A DNA stretch of 64,000 bases from Galerina marginata (taxonomy: Eukaryota; Basidiomycota; Agaricomycetes; Agaricales; Galerinaceae), in NCBI GenBank assembly GCA_023014335.1, contig JAECYW010000003.1, forward strand, positions 3,410,001 through 3,474,000, read 5' to 3'. The notes beneath the pieces are model-generated. The model made no database searches and was not told where the DNA came from. It saw only the letters and a list, made by a program, of their open reading frames with translations. Positions within the stretch are counted from its first letter, which is position 1. Every line of letters begins with the position of its first letter. Position numbers and translations under genes: made by a program. Positions 21,180 through 34,079 of the stretch are shown piece after piece.

Positions 21180-23862
21180 CTAGCACCCGGCAGGAACCGA
21201 TGTTCCATCGTTGTGATTGGCAGCATTAGTTCCCAATCCACGGCTGGCGAAAGCCTTCCACAAGACACACTTATTGGCACCACCATAACGATTGACGTCG
21301 GCTTGGATCCAAGCATCACGGGCGGTGAGCACTGCGTTCAAGTCGCATAATGAGCTAGACGACAAGCCTCAAAGAATAGGTTACGTACTCGTAGGGTTGC
21401 AAGGTTGGAGGGCGAGTGCGTCCAGGAAGAGGTGCAAGTAAACAATGTTGCCTTCCGTCCCATCAGGATTGGTGCGAGCAGTCGCTGACCATCCGTGTGC
21501 ACCGACGAGAGCGGCATATACATTGTGAAGGATATTAGCCCAGATCTCGCCAATGTCTGCAGCGCAGCTTATTAACATCGTTTAGAATAGAGGAAGCTGC
21601 AGTCTTACCGTGAACTTCGTTCAAGGTCTTGATACTCGAATAACGTAAGGGATTGACAGACCTGCCAAAGGAGGAATCGTGAGCGACATATCGAGAAAAT
21701 GGGTAAATAGGGTAATTGTCACTCACGCAGAGGTCGAATAAGGATGGGTGCGGATGCCGGCGGGGTCGTTGATAACATATTGTCCCATGACGTAGTCAGG
21801 GACCGCGCTTGAAGTCTTCTCGGTCCAACTAATGGATGCAAAAACAAACGAAACAGTGGAAGGTCAGGGATCTGAGGTACAGCTCCAGCTCAGAAGTCAC
21901 TTACCCTGCCATAGCGTCCGACCAACCTTTATGGTGACATGTTAAAGGCAAAGAAGGGTGACTGAGAAGAAATAATCATTACCTTCACCCATTCCTCCAG
22001 CTTCGGTTGTCTGGAGGCAACGCCCTGTGCCTCCACCGGTCATTCGGTTGCTGATTCCATGGGTGTTCTCGTGCACTACGATGTCATTTTCCAGGGCACC
22101 ATCGCGTTGAGGCTAGAAATTGAAATTGAGTAAGAGATAGACACAACAAGCGATTAGAATTACGTTGGTGATATCCCAAAGGAACATTCCTTGAAGAAAA
22201 AATAAGATTTATGGCGCTAATGAACATAACTGAGCATACGTACTCATGGCTCCAGATTGTCCGCTAAAAGCAATTTATTAGCCTCCATTACATTGAAAAT
22301 CGCAGTCCTTACTCTGGCGGAGTTGAAAAATCAGCATTATCAGTTCCGGCGGAACTCTGGACGGAGATGGTAACTCGATCATTGCCAGCGCCACCTTTGC
22401 CGAAGTTATTGTTCTGGAAGTTGAAAGCTGCCTGTAGAACAGAGAGGATGAACGTGATATCAATTGCATGATGGAGAGAACGTACTTCGGTGAAACCATA
22501 GCTGTATAATCCAAGTTAGCTTAGAATGTGGATTGATGAGCGAACTGCGCACCGATAGGACAAATCATGGATAGAGTTAACGAGGTAGAAAGCGTTAACG
22601 CGAGCCGCGTTAAGATTGTCAGTGGTCGTTGGCGCTGAGGCAGGGTTCTGGGTATAAATGAAGTTGAGGCCGGCAGATGATTGGCTTGTCACGGATGTTT
22701 GCGAGCCCTTGAAAGCGACCGCATTGTTTCCGCTTCAAATAAGATTTAGCAAATGAAAAGGTTTCTCAAAGCATTATAAGCGTACGCAGTCGTGCTAGAG
22801 AACGCATGGTGAACTATGATTCACTATAATCAGAGAGGTGCACAGCTTACGTGGTACTAGTGGTTCCAGTCGAATGCCAACCCTGAGGTGAGGCAACCAA
22901 ATCTTGAGGATCAGTGAGGACTTCAAATCCTTGAGTAAGGACCTCTTTTTGGAGAGGTAAAACACGATACTAAAATTTGAGAATTAGGCGCAATATTTAT
23001 GATATGTGTTGATAACGGCTTACCGACGCCTTCGTGACAAAGTCAGTAATGGTGACAAGTTCCCCAGTGTGGGCATCGATGAACGCTTCGGCCCAAGCAC
23101 CTGTATCCTCATTTTGAACCTGAACGACGTGAGTGAGGACGGCAGTGTTATCGGCCTTGGCGACGTATTCGAGAGTCGTGGGGTGATCGTTGTATTTTCC
23201 TCCAAGGGACTTCTCTGCCGCTGCAATCGCATCTTGAACCGCGATCGTTGGGTTTGACGAGGCAATGGTCGCTGTCAACAACAAAATGAGAATCATCATC
23301 GATACCGGTTTAAATAGAACCCACTGGGCTTGACGAAAGACGACCCAAAAGCAACCACCTTGTTGGCATGACTGAAGGCAACATTGGCCACCGCGTTGGC
23401 GAAAGGAATGCCGTCCTTGAAATAATGTAAATTCCCGAATATATTCATATTGAAATAGACGAAAACGACTTACGTGCGTCTGCTTCACATAGGCATGTTG
23501 TGCTGCCTGACCCGAAAATCCAGACTTGAAGCTGATGGAGCCCTGGTCCAGCGAAAGGTGCGAGCCAACGAATGCAAGTGCCGCATCTTTCAAGTTCCAG
23601 TCAGCCCGTGCGGACAGAGGGTGGTCGATCCCTGTTTCAAAGGTCTTGAAAGATTTATCAGTTTGGATTTGACTAGAATAAGCAATAAGAAAAATACCTC
23701 ATAGGTGCTCGGAGGATGGTAAGTCTCGACGGTAAGGTCGCGAGATACTTGGCGCACACGATGAGTGGAATGCCTCAAAGAAGCTGGTGACGGCGAGGCA
23801 ATAGCCGAGGAGGTGAAGGCAACTGCCAAGAGCACGGAGGTCAAGAGTTTCTTGAAAGACAT
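21180..23862 (-). CDS. Fungalysin-type extracellular metalloprotease, M36 (copy B)
   Basis: Paralog of copy A. Sixteen exons (23698-23862, 23474-23644, 23325-23415, 23024-23271, 22851-22969, 22553-22732, 22486-22501, 22313-22431, 22244-22263, 22164-22189, 21983-22112, 21905-21926, 21727-21828, 21609-21661, 21389-21556, 21180-21331) join in phase to 593 aa. Signal peptide: [19 protein letters not shown]. The FTP propeptide is followed by the catalytic domain with HENTH at about 399-403 and GGMGEGWSD (E about 428), so both zinc-binding motifs are present. The end is [13 protein letters not shown]. Most exon lengths equal those of copy A (for example 171, 91, 248, 20, 26, 130, 22, 102, 53, 168 and 152 nt). 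Copy B has one extra intron, between GFTE and AAFNFQ. A TTTATA (minus-strand TATAAA) at 23946-23951 lies about 85 bp upstream of the start. Confidence 0.94.
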
Positions 23863-23945
23863 CGTCTTTGATACGAGGGTCGAGGATAATTAGCGCCAAG
23901 AGCCGAGATGTCCTGTCGGGTTCTCCAGACCAAGCGTTTCCTGCC

Positions 23946-23951
23946 TTTATA
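23946..23951 (-). promoter_or_regulatory. TATA box of fungalysin copy B
   Basis: TATAAA on the minus strand in GAGATATAAAGGCAG context, about 85 bp upstream of the ATG at 23862. Confidence 0.5.
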
Positions 23952-23959
23952 TCTCCTCA

Positions 23960-25180
23960 AAAGCAAGCGGTTGAAACCCAGTAAACGGCCGATTCTCGTC
24001 GTGGTTCATGGCGCCGTAATTGCACTATCAACTAGGCCGTATCTTTCACCTGAACCCGATATCTCGTGATGGCCAAAAAGCATGCAATTTGAGCGATCCA
24101 TGCAACACAGTGCGTACGCCAAGCTTGCAGATATTGCGACCTCACTGTAAAACGAATGAGGATCCCTAGGCAACTTGCAGTCGGGGTGTCATTGCCAAGT
24201 ATTCGAGAGCTCTTCCTCTCCGTACCTTTCAGCTTGGCGCACGCCGCCATGTGTGTTAGTGCTGCCCGTCGCTTTCGGCTGAGTCGGGAATCGAAGTAAT
24301 GCAGATGAGCGCCGGCATGGACATGGAACGACCAGGTGATTGGCTGTTATTGGGACCGGCGCCAAGAGAGCGCCAAGATAGATTAAGCTAAAAATAAAAT
24401 AAACGATCTATGACATTTCGGTTGCCTGAGGTACAGTCCTCATGCACTCACCTTCGCGAAGTCCAGCTGCCAGCTGCTACAGTTACTGATAACATTCCGA
24501 TTCTCCCTGGATCAAGCTTACCATTGACTTAGGCTAGGTCATCGAACTTGCTTGATTAAACCGATGAGACATCTACCATTCGGAAAGTAGCATTCCCGGT
24601 CCTCCCGTCTAATCTGCAGGTTGTCCAATGTGCAAGGAAAGAGCCGGTTAAAACGCGTGCACTCCTAGAGATAGAATCCCTTAGAAGTAAATGATTATGA
24701 GAAGACGATCGGACTCCACGCGTTGGGTGTTGAGAAGAAAGCAAAGATTGTGATAATCGTAAAACGGGCAAAGAAATTTGAGTGCATCCACCTTCGGCCG
24801 CCTAATCAAGACAAATCAGACTCTAAACTTCCTTGACACACAATGGGTATTACACTCCGTCCAAAGAGCAGGCCACACGACATATATTCGTTAGATTGGC
24901 GCTGAATCAGCCGTTGTTTAATCAGTGCCCGATGAACAGAAGCCTGTCAAACGACTATTCAGTGGGTTTTCCTTATCACGCATGGGAGCACCCACCCGTG
25001 TTCCAAACGTCTTTCGATGTGCCGACACGTACTGCAATTGCTTAGACTTGGCTTAAACCACCACAGGACACAAAGCTATCGCATTCTCATGCATGAACCT
25101 CGTGATGACGATAGTTGACGGAATGCGCGGGTGTGCATGGCCAAAGCCAAACGCTTCGTGTGGTGTGTGCGCAAAAGGGA
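23960..25180. other. Spacer without a recognisable gene
   Basis: About 1.2 kb of mixed composition between fungalysin B and EXO70 copy 1. It contains only short frames without splice context or repeats. The upstream control region of fungalysin B is presumably in its left part. Confidence 0.45.
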
Positions 25181-25183
25181 ATT

Positions 25184-27718
25184 GAATAGGGTAATACAAC
25201 AATGTGGTTCACCAGAGCAGGGTATACAAGCGATAGAAAGTGTAACATACGAATGTCCAGGCCTCATCGCGCGAATAGGCTTCTGAGCTGCGCTTCAACG
25301 TCATCTGCCGTCCTTTTTATATCTAGAACAGGCAGGTTAGCACAACGTAGCGTTTAGGGGTGAGAGAGACATACATTTTTGAGGATCTGTGCACGAAAAG
25401 TAGAGTCAAGAATGAGCAAACCGAAAATATACACCAGACAGATCACAACTCACTCTTACTAAACTCCTTATCCTTCTGCTTCTGGGTAAACCTCTGGAAC
25501 GACGGCACGACCAACATCACGATCTCCTCCCCAATCTCTGCCCGGCCCTTCGGGTCGTCCTCCAGCACCTTCGCAAACCGGTGCCGCTCGACGACCTCGT
25601 CAAAGAGGTCGAAGAACCGGGTGAACTTCTCTTTCGCAGCAGCCTTGTTCGACTTGTCCTTCGGATCGTCGGTGATGGCCTGCATCAGAGGAGAGAAGTT
25701 CAGATCGAAGTAGCCGGCTTTGGCTGTGCGGTAAGCCGAGTTAAGGGCTTCCGACGTCGCTGGCGATAAGAGGTCGAGCACGCCGTCGTCCCTCGGCTGA
25801 ACGAGGAGGTGTTGCCGTAGATACGAGACGTTGTTCAGCAGGAAGACGGACCCGAAAGGCGGTCGTCGACCGGTGCGAGACACAGTGGTGAGGCTGGTGA
25901 TGGTGGTCGCGACCACGTCATCTGTGGTTGATAATCAGATTACTGGAATGTAAGAAATGTGATAGCACTTACAGATGAAATGTTCGATAATGCTGCCATC
26001 GTCATCGTCCTTGGTGCCCTTGCCAACCTGAACGCCTTCTCCCATCTTCCAATTTCCGTCTCCAAGAGCGATCAGCGCCGACTCGACGGCACTTTGCACT
26101 TGCGGTATTCGTTCGATGTAGGAGATCGTCTGAAAACAAAGTTATATGAGTATATCAAGGTCTACGCCACATCACGTACCGATGTCGTGAAATCCATCAA
26201 CTTGGTGCCTGTATCCGCACCTCTCGTCGTCGCACCCAGCTTCACATCTACCAGGAACTCCGGGAAGCTGCGCAAGCACAGACCACGCAGACTCTGCAGC
26301 CCGTCCTTTAGCTCGTTCTTGTCCGCTTGGATGTCAGATCCACGTCGAGAGAGGACGTCTTCCCAGTGCCGTTGTAGAGATAGTAGGCCTTCGTAGGCGG
26401 AAAGTGCGAGGAAATTGTATTTGTACAGTGATTTCTTTACGAGCGTGATGAGTTGCGTTAGGATTAGGTTGAATAACTTCATGATGGGAACTAGGAGGGT
26501 TCCAAAGGCTGACGCCACCATTGGCGGGCTTGATAAGGGGCTGAGTTCGATTAAGAGCTTATACTCTTCCTGTGCGGGCTGTCAGAATTTTTTGGGTCGA
26601 AAAAAAGGCTCAAGACGAACCTCTGCAGTGCCCAACATCAACTCGACCCAATCCGTGAATTCTCGTCCAGTAGCCAAGGGGTCGACTGTCTCTGCTCTCG
26701 CCACCAACCTCTTCCCTTGGCCTTCCAAACACTTGACACTCCAGTTTCCCCGCATGTCGGCGTAGCCTTGTTGAGCTTCCTTTAACGTGGATAAAATAGA
26801 CGGGGCAGCAGGATGTGAAGGGTGCGTTGATGGGAGCGGCAGCGTCCGGAGAAAATTGACAACGGGCGATAACGTTGGCAAGAGTGAAGACGGGAAGGAA
26901 GTCATCATGAACTCTGAGCCTGGCGCGGGTGTTATCCCTGATGAGCCTTCTGCAACCACTTTGGTGTAGAGTTGGGTCAGCTTCTTCGCTCCTGTTTCGA
27001 CCAAGCGGGCCTAGGGAATGGGTATTAAAATTACAGTGAAACGATGATGAAGAGGGTTTACTCACGGAGGCTGCCAGATCAAGATCTGCGGCATTAAATG
27101 CGATACTGGTGTTGAGACGTTCCAAAGCGTCCCTATAAACACCAATTTGACCTGGCTGTGGTCTTCATGAAGACTGAGTCCAGATTTATTCTTGAAAGAC
27201 TCGATGCACGCACCCACGTAGAATTAAAGATTCATCAGCGGCGATGTCTTGCTGGTTACTCGCCAAGTCATCGATTCTTGCCAAAGTTAGATCAATATCT
27301 GGTGAGTAAAAGTGTATAAGCGTTTTCCAGGCAGTAAATGTGCTTGAACTTACTGTTTCTTCTCCGATTCAGGATCTGGGCTGCGGTGTAGAGTGGAAGT
27401 ATAGACTTCTCGAGCTTGGCTAACCGGGTGTCGAAGCTGTCGAGAATAGCTGGTTAGGTGAGCGCGAGCATCTCAATATCGTCCAATTGGCATACTAGTC
27501 ATTCGTTTCGATATTTGTCGCGTTTTGTTCAGGTTTTGTTGGAGCTGCGAGGAAGTTAGCCGCGTATGAAGATAAAGTGTATTTGGGGGCTTACAAGCTC
27601 AATTTCTGCGGTTTCGTCGTCCATTGAATTCCAGATTCACAAGTGCAGGCGGTTTATTCGATAGAAGTGATGTAAGGAAGGGGTTCTTGCACAGCCAGTG
27701 GTCGTGGTGCTGAAAGAG
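25184..27718. repeat. Segmental duplication, copy 1 (EXO70 unit)
   Basis: The block from AATAGGGTAATACAACAATG (about 25184) to about 27718 recurs at 37143-39700 in the same orientation. It contains the whole EXO70 coding region with about 80 bp beyond the stop and under 100 bp before the start. Outside these points the two copies have no obvious similarity. Inside, copies differ by scattered substitutions and small intron indels. Confidence 0.88.
25264..27624 (-). CDS. Exocyst complex component EXO70, copy 1
   Basis: EXO70 is a subunit of the exocyst, which tethers secretory vesicles to sites of growth such as the hyphal tip. Eleven exons (27595-27624, 27496-27544, 27354-27449, 27214-27298, 27066-27162, 26621-27010, 26180-26569, 25973-26129, 25460-25921, 25375-25386, 25264-25322) join in phase to 608 aa, a normal length for fungal Exo70. 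Family hallmarks in order: an acidic start (MDDETAEIE) with a coiled-coil-like NLNKTRQIS segment, ADESLILRGPQPGQIGVYRD, ETGAKKLTQLYTKVVAEGSS, FLLNNVSYLRQHLL, and the basic phosphoinositide-binding C-terminus NPQKYIKRTADDVEAQLRSL. Exon 10 is only 12 nt. It is required to restore the conserved FNPQKYIK end. The upstream region differs from that of copy 2, so the two may be expressed differently. Confidence 0.92.
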
Positions 27719-27929
27719 AATCGGAGTCGACGTTCCTGACTGAGATATCAGGCGGAGATTTAATATATACGTCATCATCTCTTGTTTCTCGTCCATGAAA
27801 TCTTCTAACCAACTACCATCCCTCCACAAACACCAAGGCACCCGTCCCTCCGCTTTACAACTCACCTCTCAACCACGTCCCAGTCCGACGTGTCCATGGC
27901 TTATCTGGCTCATTGTCGCTTTGGTTTCA

Positions 27930-28330
27930 AGGTAAGTAAAAGTTCATTCATATCAAATACTTACTTACCTCGTTTCTAGCATCGCCTGGTCTAATCGCAG
28001 TCGACCGCCGTCCTGCGTGGAAATCAGTTCAACACCCCGAAAACGGAGCATCGAACTCGCCATGAAACTCGGTTCGTAGGCCTAGGCGCGGCATAGGTAA
28101 GTCACAAACAGTTCATTAGTTTCAAATGCTTGCTTACCTCGTTTTAAGCACTTAAACTCGGGCAGTGGCAGCCACGGCGCATGGCGTTTGCACACCCAGC
28201 TCGAACGGTGCGCGGAACTCACCATAGAGCCCGGTTCGTAGTCCTAGGCGCACCAGTAAGTAATGGTTCCTTGGTATCAAATGCTTACTTACCTGGTTTC
28301 TAGCATTCATTCTTCAAAATGTTATATTCA
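27930..28330 (+). repeat. Degenerate tandem repeat, about 160 bp x 3
   Basis: Units starting near 27930, 28096 and 28254 each carry AGGTAAGT...TTCATT..TCAAATACTTACTTACCTCGTTTCTAGCA-like sequence, and then a more diverged part (GTGGAAATCAGTTC, GGAGCATCGAACTCGCC). Two further related units follow near 28362 and 28475 (CGTGAAAATCAGTCGAAATTCGCG and the same with one change). Confidence 0.65.
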
Positions 28331-30110
28331 CGCAGCTGTCACCTCCAAGCCGCAGCAAACGCTGCGTGAAAATCAGTCGAAATTCGCGGGAACGAGTCCA
28401 ACCATCTCCAAACTCACCAGGCGCCGCCATCGTCAACGTCAAATTCTCCCACCAAGCCCTCTCTCCCTGCCTCCGTGAAAATAAGTCGAAATTCGCGAGA
28501 ACGAACACGTGCCGCCCACCAAACTCACAAGTTCGAACCAGCCACTGTCACTTTCAACATCAAAATCACCCATCCACCAAGCCTGCCCGCCTGACTCGCG
28601 ACTGGGAAGAAGCCGCCCCCACCGTAACGCCTCGTTCCGCAGCTCGAAGAGCAGAAGACGACCCGCCCCATTGAGGAGGAGAGCCGCCCGGCTTGAAGGT
28701 GCGGCGACTACGTACCAGTCGACCACACGAACAGCAATCTCGGCGGTTCCAATCGTCGCCGCTGCTGCATCGTATCTCCCTCGTCGGAGGGCACGGGCGT
28801 GTTGAAGGGAGGGATATAGGCGGGTAGTGCAGGGGAAGACGGGAAAACATACCGAGACCGCATACGGACAGCGGTCTCGACTATTTCCAGTCATCGCCGT
28901 GCCGCCGCCTCTGTCGCCTCCATCACTCGTTCCGCAGCTCGAGAGGTGGTGGATTGGAATTGGGCCTAGGAGAAAGGCTGCTCGGGGAATCGTTAGAGAT
29001 GCGGCCGGGCTCGGGGTGCAAAGGGGGACATACCGCGCTGTAGACCATCTGTCGAAACACGGACAGCGGTCTCGACTATTCCAGTCGCCGCTGCCGTCGT
29101 ATCTTCCTCGTCAGAGAGCATAGGCAGAGGGCTACGACAGACGGGCGTTAGGGAGAAGGACGGGTGGTGCAGAGGGAAGGAAGAACATACCGAGACCGTC
29201 GACTACTCCCAGTCGTCTCCGCTGCGTCCATCGTCGATCGTGGTGGATGTGATGAAGGGCTGGGCTGCGAGCGGCAGACGTTAGGGAGAAGGACGGGCGG
29301 TGCAGTGGAAAACGGGAAAACGTACCGAGGCCGTACACCGTCAGGCAACTGATGGACAGCGGTCTCGACTATTTCCAGTAGTCGCCGCCGCTTCCCAGTC
29401 GCTCGTTCGTCACGCATGCAGTCCCAGGAGACCGAGGAAGGAGAGCTACGTGAGGCGAGGACGTCAACAACGCCGCGGCCGGCCACGATGGGGGGGGACG
29501 TACGCACTGGATCTGGGATGCGGGGCTTAGAGGCCACGAAAGGTGGGCTGCGAATGGAATGCACGTCAACGACGGCGCGAGAGGCTAGCAAGGCGAAAGA
29601 AAAACGTACCCGGGACTCCCGCGGCCCATTCGACGCGCTTCCCATGCTGCTGCTTCGTTGAAGATGTGAGAGCGAGCCCGCGCCGTGCTCGTTACCCCTT
29701 CCCACTCCTGCGAGTGGATCCTCAGCGACGCCGTGGCAGGCCAGCAAGTCGAAGAAACACGTACCACGGACTGCCTTCGCTGCTGCTTCCTTGAAGATTC
29801 GAGGATCAGCCGCAACGTCGACGATTCGAGAGGAGCAGAGCGGGCTTACCGTGCTCGTTATCCCTTCCCATCCATCCCAGTAGCGCCGCTTCTGCGAGCA
29901 CTTCGTCAGCGATAACCCAGCTGGCCAGCAAGGCGATCAAATACCCACCCAGGACCCTCGACGCAGTGCCCTTGGTACTGCCTTCAAGTGTGAATCCGCG
30001 GCGTCGACGATTCCAGAGGCGCAGGACCGGCTCGACTCGCTCGTTAACGACTCGCAAGCTGGCAGCGCTCACTACTACTGCGAGCACCTAGGTAAGTTTT
30101 TGGTGGATAT
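28330..30110. repeat. GC-rich degenerate minisatellite
   Basis: GGACAGCGGTCTCGACTATT recurs at about 28866, 29058 and 29354. A weaker copy (ACCGAGACCGTCGACTACTC) lies near 29190. Each is preceded by GGGAAAACATACCGAGACCG-like sequence, with unit spacing about 150-190 bp. The high GC content leaves overlapping open frames on both strands in this stretch. I regard none of these as genes. Confidence 0.6.
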
Positions 30111-31269
30111 CTTCGATCGTAATACTTACCTTTCATTTCTTTTGGAGGTTGGCTTCCCTACGAACGAACACGCTATCAGTACGAGAGCGAGAAGGATGAG
30201 CGGACAACGAGATATCTTACCTGAGAGCACGGCGCCTGCCTCGTCTTCGTTTTTCAGCTAGCTGAAAGAACTGGGAGAAGAGGATCAGGTTGCTGCCAGG
30301 TACGTTGAGCCGTTAAAACTTACTTGATCGTTGGCTAATGTATTCTTGTCCGTTATAGGTCCGCATTGAAACTGTAACGAGGTCAGTAAGCCAGCAAACG
30401 AACCGAAATGGCGAAGATACTCACCGCACACGCACGGACGCACAGAAGACAAGGCAGCTAGATATGTCGGTGTCGACATTAGCGCGGGGCGAACGTGCAG
30501 TGGATAGGCTGAACGTACAAGATCGCAGGCGGGGGCATCGCCTCTGTCGAACTTGAGGTGGTTGGGGAAGATGGAGAGCAGGAGGGTGGAAAAACGCGAA
30601 GAGAGATGAGGATGGGAAGAGAGGAGAGGAGGAGACGGAAGAGGGGATGGGGAATATCTTCGAATTCGTGTAAGCCTATATACCTTTTTTCCACCTCCTG
30701 TATTCGGTATAGCCTTAGCACGGAATCAACGAAACACGGCTAGTGGGATATTCGATAACGCGAATTGTTGGCAAGTCGGAGTGGACCCTGGATCTGTAAT
30801 TCCGTGAGCCGAACGGGATCGTATGGGTAGATCGAGGCGACAACATACCTTCCGCTGCTTCGTTTCTAAGATTCAGGTGTGTTGAGCATGTTCTCCGTAA
30901 GGTTCTGCATGATATCCTGATATTTTTAATCTGTTTCTTAGACCTTTCCATGATTGATTAAATTTATTTCTAACTACTCGTACCAAGAGTTTGACTTGAA
31001 AGGCAAGTCCTACCAACAAATCCCAATGCTTCCTCCCTCAAACTCCAGACCCAGAAATAAATGAATTAAACCTGTAGAGCTGAACTAGAAACCATCTCGT
31101 TAGATCCCAAGGCGTCCCAAGAGCAGCTGGAATTGGGAAGATCGCAAAACGCATTGAATTGCGAAACATAGCCCCCGGTACGCAGCTTCGAAAAGGTTTC
31201 CTTGGACATTCATTAGCTCTGCTTCCCAGTCTAGCGTGAAGCGAATAGTGAAAGGAACCGAGCAGCCTG

Positions 31270-33430
31270 AACGCACCACTTTTTTTGGGAGAAGAAAACG
31301 GAAAGGGAGACGGAGGAGATGCAAAACTCGGAGATATCTTGCACGCATCCCTGCCTCACCTTCGTCTCCGCCGCTCGCTCTTGCCTCTAGTTAATTAGAA
31401 GTTCGTACGTACTCTATTCCACGGGTTACGTGATCTAATATATTTATATTCCTAGGACCTTTGAATTAAATTTACGAAACATACAGAAGGCAGCGTGAGT
31501 AGGCGCCTAAACGAGAAAGAAACCGCCACACACGCTTCTCGAGTCGTTTGCGCCAGAATGGCTTCGATAACTCCACTGGACCCTGGCCTAGCATGAACCG
31601 AACGAGAAGATAGCGCTAAGCGATGTGACGTGAAGAAAATGGTCCAGAATGTTTGGAGTTAAACGGAGAAGGGGGGATGGAGGACGAGGACCTTTGATCG
31701 GACGGCAGGCCTTCGTGTCCACGAATGCTTCTCTAATCTGCCGATTCGAGTATACACTTGCTCATTAGTGTACTATTGATTAATTCAATATTATGGTTTT
31801 CGTCTTTCTGATTTATTCAGTGGGGTGCTAAAGATGCGGGACTCGGAAGTCGCATTTTGCACAAATAAGCGCCCACGCTTACCAGGCGCTCCTTCAGCTC
31901 ATCCATCTTTTCAGCCACCGATTATTAGTAACTAAGATTCATTACGTTAATTTCCTAATGCTCTTCTGCAAAAATATCTTCAGAGTAATATTAGACGCCA
32001 AATGCATTCAAGTGCTCTTACAGACTTCCGGGCTGTTAAAATGCCGCCGTTCTCTCGATCGTGACCGTTTCGCATTGACAGCGCCTTGGCGTAATCGGAA
32101 GCGAATAAAACTAGTGGAATTAATGCACGAAATCCGAGCGTTTTTTTGGGGTGAAACGGAGAACAGGGGATGGAGGAGCAGGTGATCTAACCGGACAGCC
32201 TATCCTAGTGTCTTCTTATCTCACAAACCCTTCTCTATTTGCGGATTTACAGACCAATTGATTGTGGTGTAATATTAGTCAATATACATGTTTATTCTAT
32301 TCAGGTTTATTGCCGTGCGTGCCAAGGATGCGAAGCAGTCGTATCTGCGCGATTCGCAACGCGAATAAGCGCCGGCAACCTACCATGCCGCTCCTTCGCT
32401 TATCCGCCCGTTTATATCCACAACCTTTGAGAGTCAGATCCTATATATTAATTTCAATGATACTCTTCGTCATGGGTACTACCAAATTAATGCTAGAGGT
32501 GAAATGCAATTACAGTACACCCTCACAATTATGAGTGCCATGGTCGCCTATTCTACCTTCGACCTCGATCATCATGCGTTCACAGGACCTAAGTTTAATC
32601 GGATCCGATAATAAAATTAAAGCATGAGACCCGAGTAGGTTTTTTTACAGTTTAACGGAGAAAAGGGGACGGAGGAGAGGATGGTTTGGTGATCAATCAG
32701 GCAGCATTTGATACCGCTCTGCTGACTTGCGATCTCAGCACTCTCTGTTCCAATGCTAATATTTCTGTGCTTGTTATTTTGTAGTCTACTCTATCCATTA
32801 TTTGGACTCCAATCTACTTTATTTATTTATTGAAGAGAAAACTGGAAAAAGACTCAGACATTCGATGAGGTCTTCTGAACATCAAAATAGGCGCCCATTG
32901 TCATTACCTTCCATTCAACCATCCAACCGCCCAGTGAACCGCTGGTGCAGTGGTATCCGAATAGCCAATTACCTAAAAATAAAAAGTACTTAAACGGGTC
33001 AGTTTTCGCAAGTGAAATAAAGAAGCGGTGGTGGGGGAATAAGTATTAAACGGCTCATCGGAGAACCTGCGCGATTCTCGAACTGTGACATGTCCTCTGC
33101 TCGCGTAGCCGTACTCCCAAGCAAAACCACAGACTAGTGGAAAATAAAGAACCGAAAATTAAGAATAAAAAAGAAGGTCAATTTGCGAAAGCGGGGATGG
33201 AGGAAAGGTAGTACGGCAGCTTAATGGAGCTGCCGTACCATGTCCGAGGATTATGCATTTCACACCTCGAGGCTATGACACCATGGCCTTTGTGTCATGC
33301 GTGGTGAAACGACAATACATGGTAGCTCGGAACTAGTGGTAAATGCGGAGCCGAAAGCGAAGAAGCGAAGAACAGGCCTCGGTCTCCAAATAAACATGAA
33401 GTGGGGACGGAGGAAACAATGGTCACCCGA
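31270..33430. repeat. Degenerate ~500-bp tandem array
   Basis: The motif AACGGAGAANGGGGAYGGAGGA recurs near 31285, 31660, 32155, 32655, 33190 and 33395, followed by a variable GGTNATCNNNCGGGCAGC-like segment. A second motif (AATAAGCGCC...CTTACCAGGCGCTCCTTC) recurs near 31862, 32366 and 32883. Unit length is around 500 bp with heavy divergence. No coding signal is present. Between these motifs the sequence is AT-rich. Confidence 0.55.
33208..33240. repeat. Perfect hairpin inside the array
   Basis: GTACGGCAGCT and AGCTGCCGTAC are separated by TAATGG, giving an 11-bp perfect stem with a 6-nt loop. It may be the end or centre of a decayed element. Confidence 0.6.
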
Positions 33431-33789
33431 TCATTCAATCCAAGTTCTATCTAAAAGGGAAATAAGCTATCCTACCACGTAATGTAATTTGTCAATCTCA
33501 GCCGGTTTAAACCACCCAGGAGAAGGTGGTCGAACATTTGAGCGCTTAATCTTACGGATCAAATAACAAAACCGACAGCTTATAATCTGCCGTTCCTGGA
33601 CATACCTTGATTTAAATTAAACTTACAGAGTTGTTGATTTGAAAGATCGGAACAGCAGCGCTAATTAAACGCGACTACCGGTACAAAATCTGGAGTGGAA
33701 GATAAGTTACGAAAACATAATTAGAACGTGATTGGGGTATTAAGTACCTTGAGACAGACATTGTGATCTTCTCCGTTGGCACAAAAGGG

Positions 33790-33974
33790 GAAATGAACAC
33801 AGAACACCCAATACAACTTTGTTCCCAGCAGCCGGGTAACCAGTAACAAAGTCATATGGGTGGTAGACGTCGAATGCGGCCGAAGAGAAGGAAATGAACA
33901 CAGAACACTCGATACAGCTTTGTTCCCAGCAGCCGGGTAACCAGTAACAAAGCTATAAGGGTGGTAGAAGTCGA
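33790..33974 (+). repeat. Direct duplication of ~83 bp
   Basis: GAAATGAACACAGAACAC...GCAGCCGGGTAACCAGTAAC...GGGTGGTAGA occurs at 33790-33872 and again at 33891-33974 with few differences. No gene covers it. Confidence 0.8.
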
Positions 33975-34079
33975 CGAGGAGTAGGAATTAAAAGGCCAAC
34001 AACATTTGTCAATGGTGAATGATGAGTTTCTGATGAAATACGGTGAAATGGTCGGTCAAATTTCATGAAAAATCGAGGC

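Noticed and set aside
28439..29915. Many overlapping open frames of 60-200 codons on both strands
   Set aside because: They arise from high GC content and a degenerate minisatellite. Frames overlap on both strands and contain Arg/Ser/Pro-rich low-complexity sequence.
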